The translations under genes and the position numbers were made by a program. From positions 1 to 45,698 of the forward strand of contig JAIXLO010000115.1 of assembly GCA_026931325.1 (NCBI GenBank): 45,698 nucleotides of DNA. The letters are read 5' to 3'. Shown here one piece after another: positions 1 to 7,232 of this stretch. This stretch comes from Chitinophagales bacterium (GTDB taxonomy: Bacteria; Bacteroidota; Bacteroidia; Chitinophagales; Chitinophagaceae). Position 1 is the stretch's first letter. Each line of letters opens with the position of its first letter. The notes below the pieces were generated by a model, which worked only from the letters and a program-made list of their open reading frames with translations, did no database searches and was not told where the DNA came from.

Positions 1-204
1 GTTAAAAAGCACTTATATAAGGATAGCTTATTAAATTAATATAAAAAAAACATTTATTTTTTTTATATTGATATTTAAAAACCTTAATTTGGGCAACTCA
101 TTTTAACAATTCTAAAAAATAAAATTTGTTAGTTACATTTTTTTTTCATTAGAATTGCGAAATAATTTTTTAACAAAAAAAATTTAAAATTAAAAATTAG
201 AATT

Positions 205-1077
205 ATGGCTGACGTTAAACCAACAACTGCTACTGCAGTAAAAGCAAACACAAAAACTCAACCAAAGAAAAGTGGTAATGCAATTTCATGGATTGCTCCT
301 ATAGTTTGTATCCTATTAGGATATATAATATGGAGATTTATTTTTGGCTCTCCAAGTAATTTTAATAAACCAGATTTAAATAGTTGGTTTTGGCCCAATC
401 ACCACGAATTAAAGCCAAATACAGGATTAGCAAAAATGTACGAGGGTGGTATAGTTGTACCAATTCTTATTGGTTCATTTTTTATAGTTATAACTTTTTC
501 AATTGAAAGATTCTTAACTATTAAAAAAGCTATGGGTGCTGGAAATATTAATGAGTTTCTTCGTAAGGTTCAATTTCATTTAGCTAATAGAGATGTGGAG
601 AAAGCATTGGCAGAATGTGATAAACAAAAAGGTAGTGTAGGAAATGTAATGAAATCTGGATTAAATACCTACAAAGAAATGATTACAAATTCTGAACTTA
701 CTACAGAACAGAAAGTTCTAAATATTCAAAAATCTATCGAAGAATCAACAGCATTAGAATTACCAATGTTAGAAAAAAATTTAGTATTCTTATCAACCCT
801 CTCTTCTTTAGCAACATTATTAGGATTGTTAGGAACAGTGTTAGGTATGATTAAAGCTTTCTCTGCTTTAGGAGAAGATAGTGGAGGAGCTAATGCTGCT
901 GCTGAACTTTCAATAGGTATTTCTGAAGCCTTGTTTAATACAGCTTTGGGGATTGGAACATCTGCTGTTGCTATTATAATGTATAATGTATTTACAACTA
1001 GAATTGATGCTCTAACTTTTGGTATAGATGAATCTGGTTTCACTTTAACACAAAGCTTTGCTTCTTTATACAAATAA
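205..1077 (+). CDS. exbB: ExbB/TolQ/MotA-family proton channel protein
   Basis: The 290-residue product is the ExbB subunit of the inner-membrane motor that feeds proton-motive force to TonB. An Ala/Lys/Thr-rich tail of about 25 residues is followed by membrane segments near residues 27-47 and 80-100. After a cytoplasmic loop come two long Gly/Ala-rich helices near 195-220 and 233-262. Those last helices, with the run LATLLGLLGTVLGMIKAF, match the conserved MotA/TolQ/ExbB core. It opens a plus-strand cluster with two exbD genes and tonB, which makes the assignment firm. The 204 bases upstream are very AT-rich and hold no gene. A TTAATTTG at 84-91 is one base off the Bacteroidota -7 consensus and could be the promoter. 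Confidence 0.95.
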   Translation: MADVKPTTATAVKANTKTQPKKSGNAISWIAPIVCILLGYIIWRFIFGSPSNFNKPDLNSWFWPNHHELKPNTGLAKMYEGGIVVPILIGSFFIVITFSIERFLTIKKAMGAGNINEFLRKVQFHLANRDVEKALAECDKQKGSVGNVMKSGLNTYKEMITNSELTTEQKVLNIQKSIEESTALELPMLEKNLVFLSTLSSLATLLGLLGTVLGMIKAFSALGEDSGGANAAAELSIGISEALFNTALGIGTSAVAIIMYNVFTTRIDALTFGIDESGFTLTQSFASLYK

Positions 1078-1141
1078 TTTTTGTGGAAAGAAGAACACTT
1101 TGAATCTTAATTATTGTGAAAAAAATCTAAACTAAATTAAA

Positions 1142-1780
1142 ATGGCACGTGCTAAGATACCTAGAAAGAGTACAAGTATTGACATGACTGCAATGTGTGA
1201 TGTAGCATTTTTGCTGTTAACATTCTTTATTCTTACTACAAAATTTAAACCAGCTGAAGCTATTACAGTTACACCTCCTAACTCAGTTTCAGATAAAGCA
1301 GCTCCTGAAAAAGACGTGGTTTTAATAACCATTAACCCAGAAGGAAAAGTTTTTTTATCAATGGATAACGAAGAAAAAAAAGAAATTGTAGCTGAAACTT
1401 TAAATAAGGAAAAAGGATTAAACTTAAATATTAATGCTTTTAAGAAAGCTCAATTTTTTGGAACATCATTTAGTAAACTTCCATCTTTTCTTGCTTTAGA
1501 TGAAGAACAACGAAGAGGAGATAATATACCTGGTATTCCTTGTAAAGATAGTGTAAACAATGAAGTAACAGACTGGCTAAGAATAATAAGAAGTGCTTAT
1601 ATGGGTAGTAAAATGAATTTATTAGTGAAAGGAGATAATAAATCTAAATATCCAGCTTTTAAAAATGTTATTTCAGCATTTAAGAAAAATGATTTATTAA
1701 AATTTCAAATAATTACAAATCCTGAAGCTGTACCTATAGGTAGTGAATTGTATAGACAAGCTAAAGCAGCAGTTAAATAA
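1142..1780 (+). CDS. exbD: ExbD biopolymer transport protein (first copy)
   Basis: The 212-residue product is an ExbD/TolR-type protein: a short basic cytoplasmic N-terminus, one membrane helix, and a periplasmic domain. The helix carries the conserved proton-relay aspartate in the stretch MTAMCDVAFLLLTFFILTT (about residues 16-34). Its periplasmic part is longer than in classical ExbD (about 140 residues), with a mid-region insertion that includes a lone cysteine. It lies 64 bases after exbB and 26 bases before a second exbD. Two unequal ExbD proteins beside one ExbB are common in Bacteroidota TonB clusters, so the two may form a heteromeric motor. That last point is inference. Confidence 0.93.
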   Translation: MARAKIPRKSTSIDMTAMCDVAFLLLTFFILTTKFKPAEAITVTPPNSVSDKAAPEKDVVLITINPEGKVFLSMDNEEKKEIVAETLNKEKGLNLNINAFKKAQFFGTSFSKLPSFLALDEEQRRGDNIPGIPCKDSVNNEVTDWLRIIRSAYMGSKMNLLVKGDNKSKYPAFKNVISAFKKNDLLKFQIITNPEAVPIGSELYRQAKAAVK

Positions 1781-1806
1781 TTTTTTAACAAGTAAAATAT
1801 TAAATT

Positions 1807-2367
1807 ATGGCAGAATTGGATACCTCCTCTGGGAGTAATAGAAAGAAGGGCCCTGGTGTCAAGAAAAGTAAAAAAATGTCCACAAGAGTTGATTTAACTC
1901 CAATGGTGGATTTAGGATTTTTGCTGCTTACCTTCTTTATTTTTACTACAACTATGAGTTTGCCTACGTCTATGAATCTTTATCTACCTAAAGACACAGA
2001 CAACCCAGAAGAACAAAATAAAATTAAAGATAATAGTGCTTTAACTATTTTGTTAGGCAAGGATAATAATGTGTTTTATTATGAAGGAATTTTAGACAAT
2101 AACAACGCATCAACCAACTTTAGATCTTCCAACTTTGGCTTAGGTGAAGATGGAATAAGATCTGTAATACTAAAAAAGAAAAGAAGTACTGATGATAAGG
2201 ACTTTATGGTTGTTATAAAACCAAGCGATGAATGTACTTATAAAAATGTAGTAGATATTTTAGATGAAATGACTATTAATGTTGTTAAACGTTATGCAAT
2301 GGTTGATATTAGTGATGTAGAAGAACAACTTGTAAAAGCAACAGAAGCATCCGGAGGCAGTAATTAA
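1807..2367 (+). CDS. exbD: ExbD biopolymer transport protein (second copy)
   Basis: The 186-residue product is a second ExbD paralogue. The N-terminus is Ser/Gly/Lys-rich and cytoplasmic. The single membrane helix holds the essential aspartate in the motif DLTPMVDLGFLLLTFFIFTT (about residues 30-49). The periplasmic C-terminus ends in the usual pattern of a conserved lysine and aspartate region followed by a helix (YKNVVDILDEM). It differs clearly from the first ExbD in the periplasmic domain, so it is not a recent duplicate. It sits between the first exbD and tonB in the same orientation and is probably co-transcribed with both. Confidence 0.93.
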   Translation: MAELDTSSGSNRKKGPGVKKSKKMSTRVDLTPMVDLGFLLLTFFIFTTTMSLPTSMNLYLPKDTDNPEEQNKIKDNSALTILLGKDNNVFYYEGILDNNNASTNFRSSNFGLGEDGIRSVILKKKRSTDDKDFMVVIKPSDECTYKNVVDILDEMTINVVKRYAMVDISDVEEQLVKATEASGGSN

Positions 2368-2431
2368 AAAAAATTACTTGAATTTATGTAATCAAAAACA
2401 GTCTTGCATCTTATTAGAAAATTAATTAGTT

Positions 2432-3271
2432 ATGGAAAAGAATAAAATTTTAACCGCCGACATTCTTGATATTATCTTTGAAGGAAGAAATAAAGAATAT
2501 GGAGCATACGATTTACGTAAAACTTATGTAAAACGTATTACTACTGCATTTTTAGTTACAGTTTCTATTTCTGTATTATTTTTTATAAGCACAGTATTAG
2601 CAAATTCTCGTAGCAAAAAAGATGTAAAAATTATGGTTCAGGATGTGGAATTACAAGATTTTAAAGAAGTAGAAGAAAAGAAACCAGAACCTCCACCTCC
2701 TCCACCACCTCCAGTTCAAGAACCTCCAAAAGTGGAAATGAAACAATTTACTCCTCCTAAAATTGTAAAAGCTGAAGAAGTAAAACCTGAAGAAATTCCG
2801 CCTGAAGTAACTAAATTAGAAGAATCTGCTATTGGTACTAAAAATCAGGAAGGAATGAAAGATGAAGGAGTAATAGCTGCACCTGTAGTAGAACCTGGTA
2901 CAGGAACAAAAGTAGAAGCTCCAAAAGTAGAAGAAGATTATAATAAAATATTTACTGTAGTACAAATAGAGGCTGAGTTTCCTGGTGGTAAAGCTGCTTG
3001 GAACAAATACTTACAACGTAATTTGAATAGTAGCTTACCAATGGATAATGGAGCCCCTCCAGGTAGATATACAGTAAACGTAATTTTTACAGTTGATAAA
3101 GAAGGAAATGTAAGTGATGTACAAGCAGAAAATGACCCTGGTTATGGCACAAAAGAAGAAGCTATAAGAGTTATTAAAAAAGGACCTAAATGGAAACCAG
3201 CTATTCAAAATGGTAGAAATGTAGCTTATCGTCATAAACAAAGCATCACATTTATTGTATCAGAAGAATAA
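2432..3271 (+). CDS. tonB: TonB energy-transducing protein
   Basis: The 279-residue product is a TonB protein that links the ExbB/ExbD motor to outer-membrane TonB-dependent receptors. A cytoplasmic N-terminus of about 30 residues, with an NKEYGAYDLRKTY motif common in Bacteroidota TonBs, precedes one membrane helix near residues 35-55. A periplasmic Glu/Lys/Pro-rich spacer follows, with a run of eight prolines around residue 90. The C-terminal TonB domain spans about 175-279 (FPGGKAAWNKYLQRNL ... GYGTKEEAIRVIKKGPKWKPA). It is the last gene of the cluster and is followed directly by a strong hairpin terminator at 3300-3336. Confidence 0.94.
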   Translation: MEKNKILTADILDIIFEGRNKEYGAYDLRKTYVKRITTAFLVTVSISVLFFISTVLANSRSKKDVKIMVQDVELQDFKEVEEKKPEPPPPPPPPVQEPPKVEMKQFTPPKIVKAEEVKPEEIPPEVTKLEESAIGTKNQEGMKDEGVIAAPVVEPGTGTKVEAPKVEEDYNKIFTVVQIEAEFPGGKAAWNKYLQRNLNSSLPMDNGAPPGRYTVNVIFTVDKEGNVSDVQAENDPGYGTKEEAIRVIKKGPKWKPAIQNGRNVAYRHKQSITFIVSEE

Positions 3272-3299
3272 AAAATCTTAGAAAAAAATAAATCAAAAA

Positions 3300-3336
3300 G
3301 AGAGGCTGTCTAATTAGTAGGCAGCCTCTCTTTTTT
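3300..3336 (+). terminator. Bidirectional rho-independent terminator between tonB and tRNA-Ser
   Basis: A 9-bp perfect stem (3300-3308 with 3322-3330, GAGAGGCTG/CAGCCTCTC) extends by two more pairs, one of them G-T. The loop is 9 bases and six T follow at 3331-3336. Read on the minus strand the same hairpin is followed by five T, so it can also end the tRNA-Ser transcript arriving from the right. Confidence 0.88.
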
Positions 3337-3337
3337 G

Positions 3338-3424
3338 CAGAGGGGAAGGGATTCGAACCCTCGATACAGTTTCCTGTATACACACTTTCCAGGCGTGCTC
3401 CTTCAACCACTCGGACACCCCTCT
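3338..3424 (-). tRNA. tRNA-Ser (anticodon GGA)
   Basis: On the minus strand the sequence folds as a class II tRNA of 87 bases. The acceptor stem is AGAGGGG/CCCCTCT with discriminator G. The D-arm contains GAGTGGTTGAAGG. The anticodon loop is CTGGAAA with anticodon GGA (plus-strand 3388-3390). A long variable arm typical of serine tRNAs is followed by a T-arm with GGTTCGAATCC. The 3' CCA is not encoded. A perfect -7 element sits 19 bases upstream at 3444-3451, and the shared terminator lies just downstream. Confidence 0.96.
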
Positions 3425-3443
3425 ATCTTTTTATTAAAGTGTG

Positions 3444-3451
3444 CAAATGTA
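3444..3451 (-). promoter_or_regulatory. -7 promoter element for tRNA-Ser
   Basis: TACATTTG on the minus strand is an exact match to the Bacteroidota -7 consensus TAnnTTTG. It lies 19 bases before the mature tRNA 5' end. A TTTG at 3477-3480 is 25 bases further upstream, slightly too far for a standard -33 box. Confidence 0.55.
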
Positions 3452-3569
3452 CATAAGTTATGTATTTAACTTTACTCAAAAAATTATTACATATTCATTC
3501 AAATTACATCATCTTTGTTAAGAACATAGATGAGTTGTTTTTTATAAAAAATAAAATTAAAATTTTAAT

Positions 3570-4205
3570 ATGGAGTCGTACTATAAATTATTAGCAGACA
3601 ATAAAGAATGGGCTTCTAAACAATTACAACTAAATCCAGCATTTTTTAATAACCTTACCGATATACAAACACCTGATTTTTTATGGATTGGCTGTAGCGA
3701 TAGTCGTGTACCAGCAAATGAAATTACAGGTACAAAACCAGGTGAAATTTTTGTACATCGCAATGTTGCTAACTTAGTAGTTAATACTGATGTAAACTTA
3801 TTGTCTGTATTGGATTATGCTGTTACTTATTTAAAAGTAAAACACATAATTATTTGTGGGCATTATGGTTGTGGTGGTGTAAAAGCATCTATGGATAATA
3901 CAGATTATAAATACATTTTAAATATGTGGTTGAGGAATATAAAAGATATTCAACGCTTATACCATGAAGAATTACTTTCTATAGAAAATGAAAAGCTACG
4001 TTTTGATAGATTGGTAGAATTAAATGTAAAAGAGCAAGTAATGAATCTTGCTAAAACTTCTATTGTACAAAAGGCTTGGAAAAATGGCGATACACCACAT
4101 TTACACGGATGGGTTTATGATTTAAAAGATGGCATTATAAAACCCATTTTTGAAATGAAGGCAGGCACACATATTAATCCTCTTTATGAATTTGATTTTG
4201 AGTAA
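3570..4205 (+). CDS. can: Beta-class carbonic anhydrase
   Basis: The 211-residue product interconverts carbon dioxide and bicarbonate in the cytoplasm. It shows the full beta-class active site. Cys42, His98 and Cys101 are the zinc ligands (in IGCSDSRVPANE and CGHYGCGGVKA), and Asp44-Arg46 form the conserved catalytic dyad. The HRNVANLV segment follows at about 63-70. Length is normal for the family. It is a single gene, convergent with metH; only 8 bases separate the two stop codons. CATCTTTG at 3510-3517 is one base from the -7 consensus and is the best promoter candidate. Confidence 0.95.
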   Translation: MESYYKLLADNKEWASKQLQLNPAFFNNLTDIQTPDFLWIGCSDSRVPANEITGTKPGEIFVHRNVANLVVNTDVNLLSVLDYAVTYLKVKHIIICGHYGCGGVKASMDNTDYKYILNMWLRNIKDIQRLYHEELLSIENEKLRFDRLVELNVKEQVMNLAKTSIVQKAWKNGDTPHLHGWVYDLKDGIIKPIFEMKAGTHINPLYEFDFE

Positions 4206-4213
4206 AATAAATT

Positions 4214-5233
4214 TTACAAAGTAGTTTCTAATTGAGGCAATTTTCTAGGTTGAATATTTTTTACATTATCTGAAATATGTTTAATATGTTCTGGTGTTGT
4301 ACCACAACAGCCACCAACAATATTTACCCAACCATTCTTTGCCCATTCTTCTAAAAAATGTGCAGTATCTTCTGGTGCTTCATCATATTCACCCATAGCA
4401 TTAGGTAACCCTGCATTAGGATAAGATGAAACATAACAATCTGCAATACTAGAAAGTTCTTCAATATGCCCACGCATTTCTTTTGCTCCTAATGCACAAT
4501 TTAAGCCTACACTCAATGGTTTTGCATGTTTTACAGAAATATAAAAAGCTTCTAAAGTTTGACCACTTAATGTTCTGCCACTTGCATCTGTTATTGTACC
4601 ACTAATCATTATAGGCAGTTCAACATTGTTTTCTCTAAAATATTTTTTAGCAGCATAAATAGCAGCCTTTGCATTTAAAGTATCAAAGATGGTTTCAATT
4701 AATAAAATATCTGCACCTCCATCTATCAAACCTTTTATTTGTTCTGAGTATGCAGCTTCTACTTCATCAAAAGTTACTGCTCTATAACCTGGGTTATTTA
4801 CATCTGGCGAAAGACTTAATGTTTTATTTAAAGGACCAATAGCACCAGCTATAAAAATTGGTTTCTTTTCATTAGCAGTAGCTAAATATTCTTCAATAGC
4901 TTTTTTAGCACACTGTACTGATGCTACATTTAATTCATAAGCCAACTCTTGCATATCATAATCTGCTTGCGCTATTCTTGTACTACTAAATGTATTTGTT
5001 TCAATAATATCAGCACCTGCTTCTAAATATTTTTTATGAATTTCAGTAATAATTTGTGGCTGTGTAATACTTAATAAATCATTATTTCCTTTTACATCCT
5101 TATGCCAATTTTTAAATCTTTCTCCTCTAAAGTCTTTTTCTTGTAGTTTATAATGCTGAATCATGGTACCCATAGCACCATCAATAATTAATATTCTTTT
5201 TTCTAATTCTTGTTTAATATCATTAACAGACAT
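4214..5233 (-). CDS. metH: Methionine synthase homocysteine-binding module (MetH N-terminal part as separate protein)
   Basis: The 339-residue product is the homocysteine S-methyltransferase barrel of cobalamin-dependent methionine synthase. The N-terminus has the typical [10 protein letters not shown] motif (about residues 17-26). The zinc-binding cysteines lie in GLNCALG (about 244-250) and [11 protein letters not shown] (about 307-317). The gene stops after this barrel, so the folate, cobalamin and activation domains of full-length MetH (about 1,200 residues) are absent here. Many Bacteroidota split MetH this way, with the remaining domains encoded elsewhere; none lies in this window. A stand-alone MmuM-type enzyme is possible but less likely. 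The leader holds a candidate SAM-responsive pseudoknot. Confidence 0.88.
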   Translation of the reverse strand: MSVNDIKQELEKRILIIDGAMGTMIQHYKLQEKDFRGERFKNWHKDVKGNNDLLSITQPQIITEIHKKYLEAGADIIETNTFSSTRIAQADYDMQELAYELNVASVQCAKKAIEEYLATANEKKPIFIAGAIGPLNKTLSLSPDVNNPGYRAVTFDEVEAAYSEQIKGLIDGGADILLIETIFDTLNAKAAIYAAKKYFRENNVELPIMISGTITDASGRTLSGQTLEAFYISVKHAKPLSVGLNCALGAKEMRGHIEELSSIADCYVSSYPNAGLPNAMGEYDEAPEDTAHFLEEWAKNGWVNIVGGCCGTTPEHIKHISDNVKNIQPRKLPQLETTL

Positions 5234-5273
5234 ACTTTTATTTTGCTTTTATTTTTTAAATTCTCAAAATCTG

Positions 5274-5321
5274 ATAAACGAGAAACAATCTGTGAAGTTG
5301 GCAGAAATGAATTTCGTTTAT
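5274..5321 (-). promoter_or_regulatory. Alternative hairpin competing with the metH leader pseudoknot
   Basis: On the minus strand, ATAAACGA (5321-5314) is perfectly complementary to TCGTTTAT (5281-5274). The first arm overlaps six bases of the 3' strand of the P2 helix in the neighbouring pseudoknot. The two structures therefore cannot form together over those bases. This would suit a switch, but no T-run follows and the loop is long, so the output mechanism is unclear. Confidence 0.35.
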
Positions 5322-5371
5322 TAGTTCATATTTTTAAGAGTAGGTAGAACAATAAACAAATCCACACCTAC
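5316..5371 (-). ncRNA. Candidate SAM-II-like pseudoknot riboswitch upstream of the metH module
   Basis: On the minus strand a compact H-type pseudoknot of 56 bases can be drawn. P1 is GTAGGT (5371-5366) with ACCTAC (5345-5340). P2 is GTTTATT (5357-5351) with AATAAAC (5322-5316). The first loop contains GGATTT, and CTAAT sits at the entry to the second P2 strand. Topology, size and the GATTT and CTAA elements resemble the SAM-II class, known from Alphaproteobacteria and some Bacteroidota in front of methionine genes. The RNA would begin within a few bases of the predicted start site (-7 box at 5379-5386). The pseudoknot ends 82 bases before the start codon, further than usual for SAM-II. The class assignment is from memory of the consensus. 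Confidence 0.58.
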
Positions 5372-5378
5372 AATTTTA

Positions 5379-5386
5379 CAAAAGTA
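5379..5386 (-). promoter_or_regulatory. -7 promoter element for the metH leader
   Basis: TACTTTTG on the minus strand exactly matches TAnnTTTG. The expected start site, about 5-7 bases downstream, coincides with the 5' edge of the candidate pseudoknot, so the aptamer would be the first thing transcribed. No good -33 TTTG is present. Confidence 0.6.
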
Positions 5387-5414
5387 GTATAAATAGTTAA
5401 TTGATAATTTACGA

Positions 5415-6704
5415 TTATGTAAATACTTTTTTTATTGCTTCAGCTTTTAAAAGACATTCTTCATATTCTGCTTGTGCATTGCTGTAAAAAGTTATTCCTC
5501 CACCTACCTGATAGTTTAAGTATTTGTTTTCTGCATTGTACATTATGCTTCTGATAACAACATTAAAATCAAAATCTCCATTGGGAGAAATATAACCAAC
5601 AGTACCACTATAAATTCCTCTTTTGGTTTGCTCATATTTTTCTGTGAGTTCTAAAACTCTTTTTTTAGGAGCACCTGTCATACTTCCCATTGGAAAAGTT
5701 GTTTGTAGAATATCTGCAAAATCAATACCTGATTGTAATTGACCACTAATAGTAGAAATCATTTGATGTACCTGAGGAAATGAATAAATGCCATAAAGTT
5801 CATCAACTTTTACAGAACCTTTTGTACAAATTTTACTTAAATCATTTCTCATTAAATCTACAATCATCACATTTTCACTTCTATCTTTTTTGCTATTATA
5901 TAAATTTTCTTTTAGTTTATTATCTAAAATTTTATCAGTAAGATTTCTTTTTATTGTTCCTTTTATTGGTTGAGAAATAATAGTATTATCTTGTTTTTTT
6001 ACATATCTCTCAGGGCTTGCACAAAGTAAATAGTGATGTTGTAATTTATAATAACAAGCAAATGGGTTAGGCGATAGTTGTGATAATTTTTGATATATAG
6101 CTAAAGGGTTTATAGAAATATTTTCTGCAAAAAATTCTTGACAAAAATTTATTTCATAACAATCACCATGTTGTATATGCTTTTGTAATTGCTCAATAGT
6201 TTTTAAGTATTGACGCTTTGAAATCTTAGATGTAAAAGAAATAGGTGAAGTAACAAAATCAAAAACAGAAGAAATTGGTGTATTAATAATCTCTTTAAAT
6301 ATTTTTTCTGGATTTTGATTAATGCAAAAAATAGTAGCCTTATTATCAATTATGTTAATGACAGTTTCTGGTACAAAAAAATATAGTGGAGGAAATGCAA
6401 TATTATCTGAGTGGTTAGATGTAGTATTAAACAACTCATCTTTCACTTCAAAATTTACATGACCAAATAACCATTTATTTTTATTTGCTTGTAAAAATTG
6501 CTTTAAGTTCTCAATAAAATTAGCTTCTACTTTACAGTACTGTATAGCGTTTACACCTACTAAACATTCAGTAGTATGGTTTGGTAATTGATATTGATGA
6601 TTATCCATAAAACAACAAACATTAAATTGGTTTACCCAACCTAACATTTGTTGTTTAAAGTCAGTAAAATTATTTATGAAGAAATCCGCTGTATTGTAAT
6701 TCAC
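5415..6704 (-). CDS. pabB: Aminodeoxychorismate synthase component I
   Basis: The 429-residue product is a chorismate-utilising enzyme of the TrpE/PabB family. It probably makes 4-amino-4-deoxychorismate for p-aminobenzoate and folate synthesis with a glutamine amidotransferase partner not found here. Visible motifs are CASPERYVK, QPIKGTIKR (the PIKGT form typical of PabB), VMIVDLMRNDL, GSMTGAPKKRVLELTEKYE, RGIYSGTVGYISP and VGGGITFYSNAQAEYEECL. The start is GTG, 11 bases after the stop of the acidic protein gene; the next in-frame Met would cut off a family-like N-terminus. It is probably co-transcribed with that gene. The neighbouring metH also draws on the folate pool, although the two genes are separated by the riboswitch region. 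Confidence 0.9.
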   Translation of the reverse strand: MNYNTADFFINNFTDFKQQMLGWVNQFNVCCFMDNHQYQLPNHTTECLVGVNAIQYCKVEANFIENLKQFLQANKNKWLFGHVNFEVKDELFNTTSNHSDNIAFPPLYFFVPETVINIIDNKATIFCINQNPEKIFKEIINTPISSVFDFVTSPISFTSKISKRQYLKTIEQLQKHIQHGDCYEINFCQEFFAENISINPLAIYQKLSQLSPNPFACYYKLQHHYLLCASPERYVKKQDNTIISQPIKGTIKRNLTDKILDNKLKENLYNSKKDRSENVMIVDLMRNDLSKICTKGSVKVDELYGIYSFPQVHQMISTISGQLQSGIDFADILQTTFPMGSMTGAPKKRVLELTEKYEQTKRGIYSGTVGYISPNGDFDFNVVIRSIMYNAENKYLNYQVGGGITFYSNAQAEYEECLLKAEAIKKVFT

Positions 6705-6715
6705 TTTTGGCGGAA

Positions 6716-7150
6716 TTAAAAATCATCTTCATCATCATAATCTTCATCATCATCAAAAAACTCATCAAATTCTTTGAAGTCATCATCTAAGTCAAATTCA
6801 TCATCATCTCCTCTTTTGCCAGAGCCTTTTTTCCCTTTAGTTTTAGGAATGTCAAACTCATCAAAATCAGGGTCCCATGAATCTTCTTCATCAACTTTTT
6901 CCCAATCATCTTTTTCTTCTATTTCATCATAATCATCATCGTCATCATCTTCAATTTCCCTTTGTTTTTTCTTAGGAGTATCTTTTTTCTTTGATGCCTT
7001 TGGTGATGATAGTTTTTCAAAATCATCATCAAAACCTTCATCATCTTCATCGTACATTTTAAATTTTTTTGAAGATGATTTTTCTTTTCTTTTGTTTTCT
7101 TTTGCTTTGGGTGTAGTAGTTTTTTTACCCTTATCAGATTTTGTAGCCAT
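6716..7150 (-). CDS. Small Lys- then Asp/Glu-rich low-complexity protein
   Basis: The 144-residue product has a strongly polarised composition. The first 30 or so residues are Lys/Thr/Ser-rich. Blocks of Asp/Glu then alternate with Lys-rich linkers, and the final 30 residues are almost all Asp, Glu and Phe. No domain, signal peptide or membrane segment is visible, and it is probably disordered. It has its own perfect -7 element at 7188-7195, 38 bases before the start, so it looks like a real expressed gene. It lies between purA and pabB on the same strand. Function is unknown; a polyelectrolyte or nucleic-acid-mimic role is only a guess. Confidence 0.72.
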   Translation of the reverse strand: MATKSDKGKKTTTPKAKENKRKEKSSSKKFKMYDEDDEGFDDDFEKLSSPKASKKKDTPKKKQREIEDDDDDDYDEIEEKDDWEKVDEEDSWDPDFDEFDIPKTKGKKGSGKRGDDDEFDLDDDFKEFDEFFDDDEDYDDEDDF

Positions 7151-7187
7151 AGTTCTAATAAGTTTTAATATTGGTTTAGTAAAATTT

Positions 7188-7195
7188 CAAAGTTA
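7188..7195 (-). promoter_or_regulatory. -7 promoter element for the acidic protein and pabB
   Basis: TAACTTTG on the minus strand exactly matches TAnnTTTG and lies 37 bases upstream of the start codon at 7150. It suggests transcription of the acidic protein and pabB independent of purA. Confidence 0.5.
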
Positions 7196-7232
7196 TATTG
7201 TATTAACCAAAATTTTTTTATACTTTTTTTAA

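Noticed and set aside
205-1077. Flagellar MotA or TolQ assignment for the first gene
   Set aside because: The two ExbD genes and tonB directly downstream, with no pal or tolB, favour ExbB of a TonB system.
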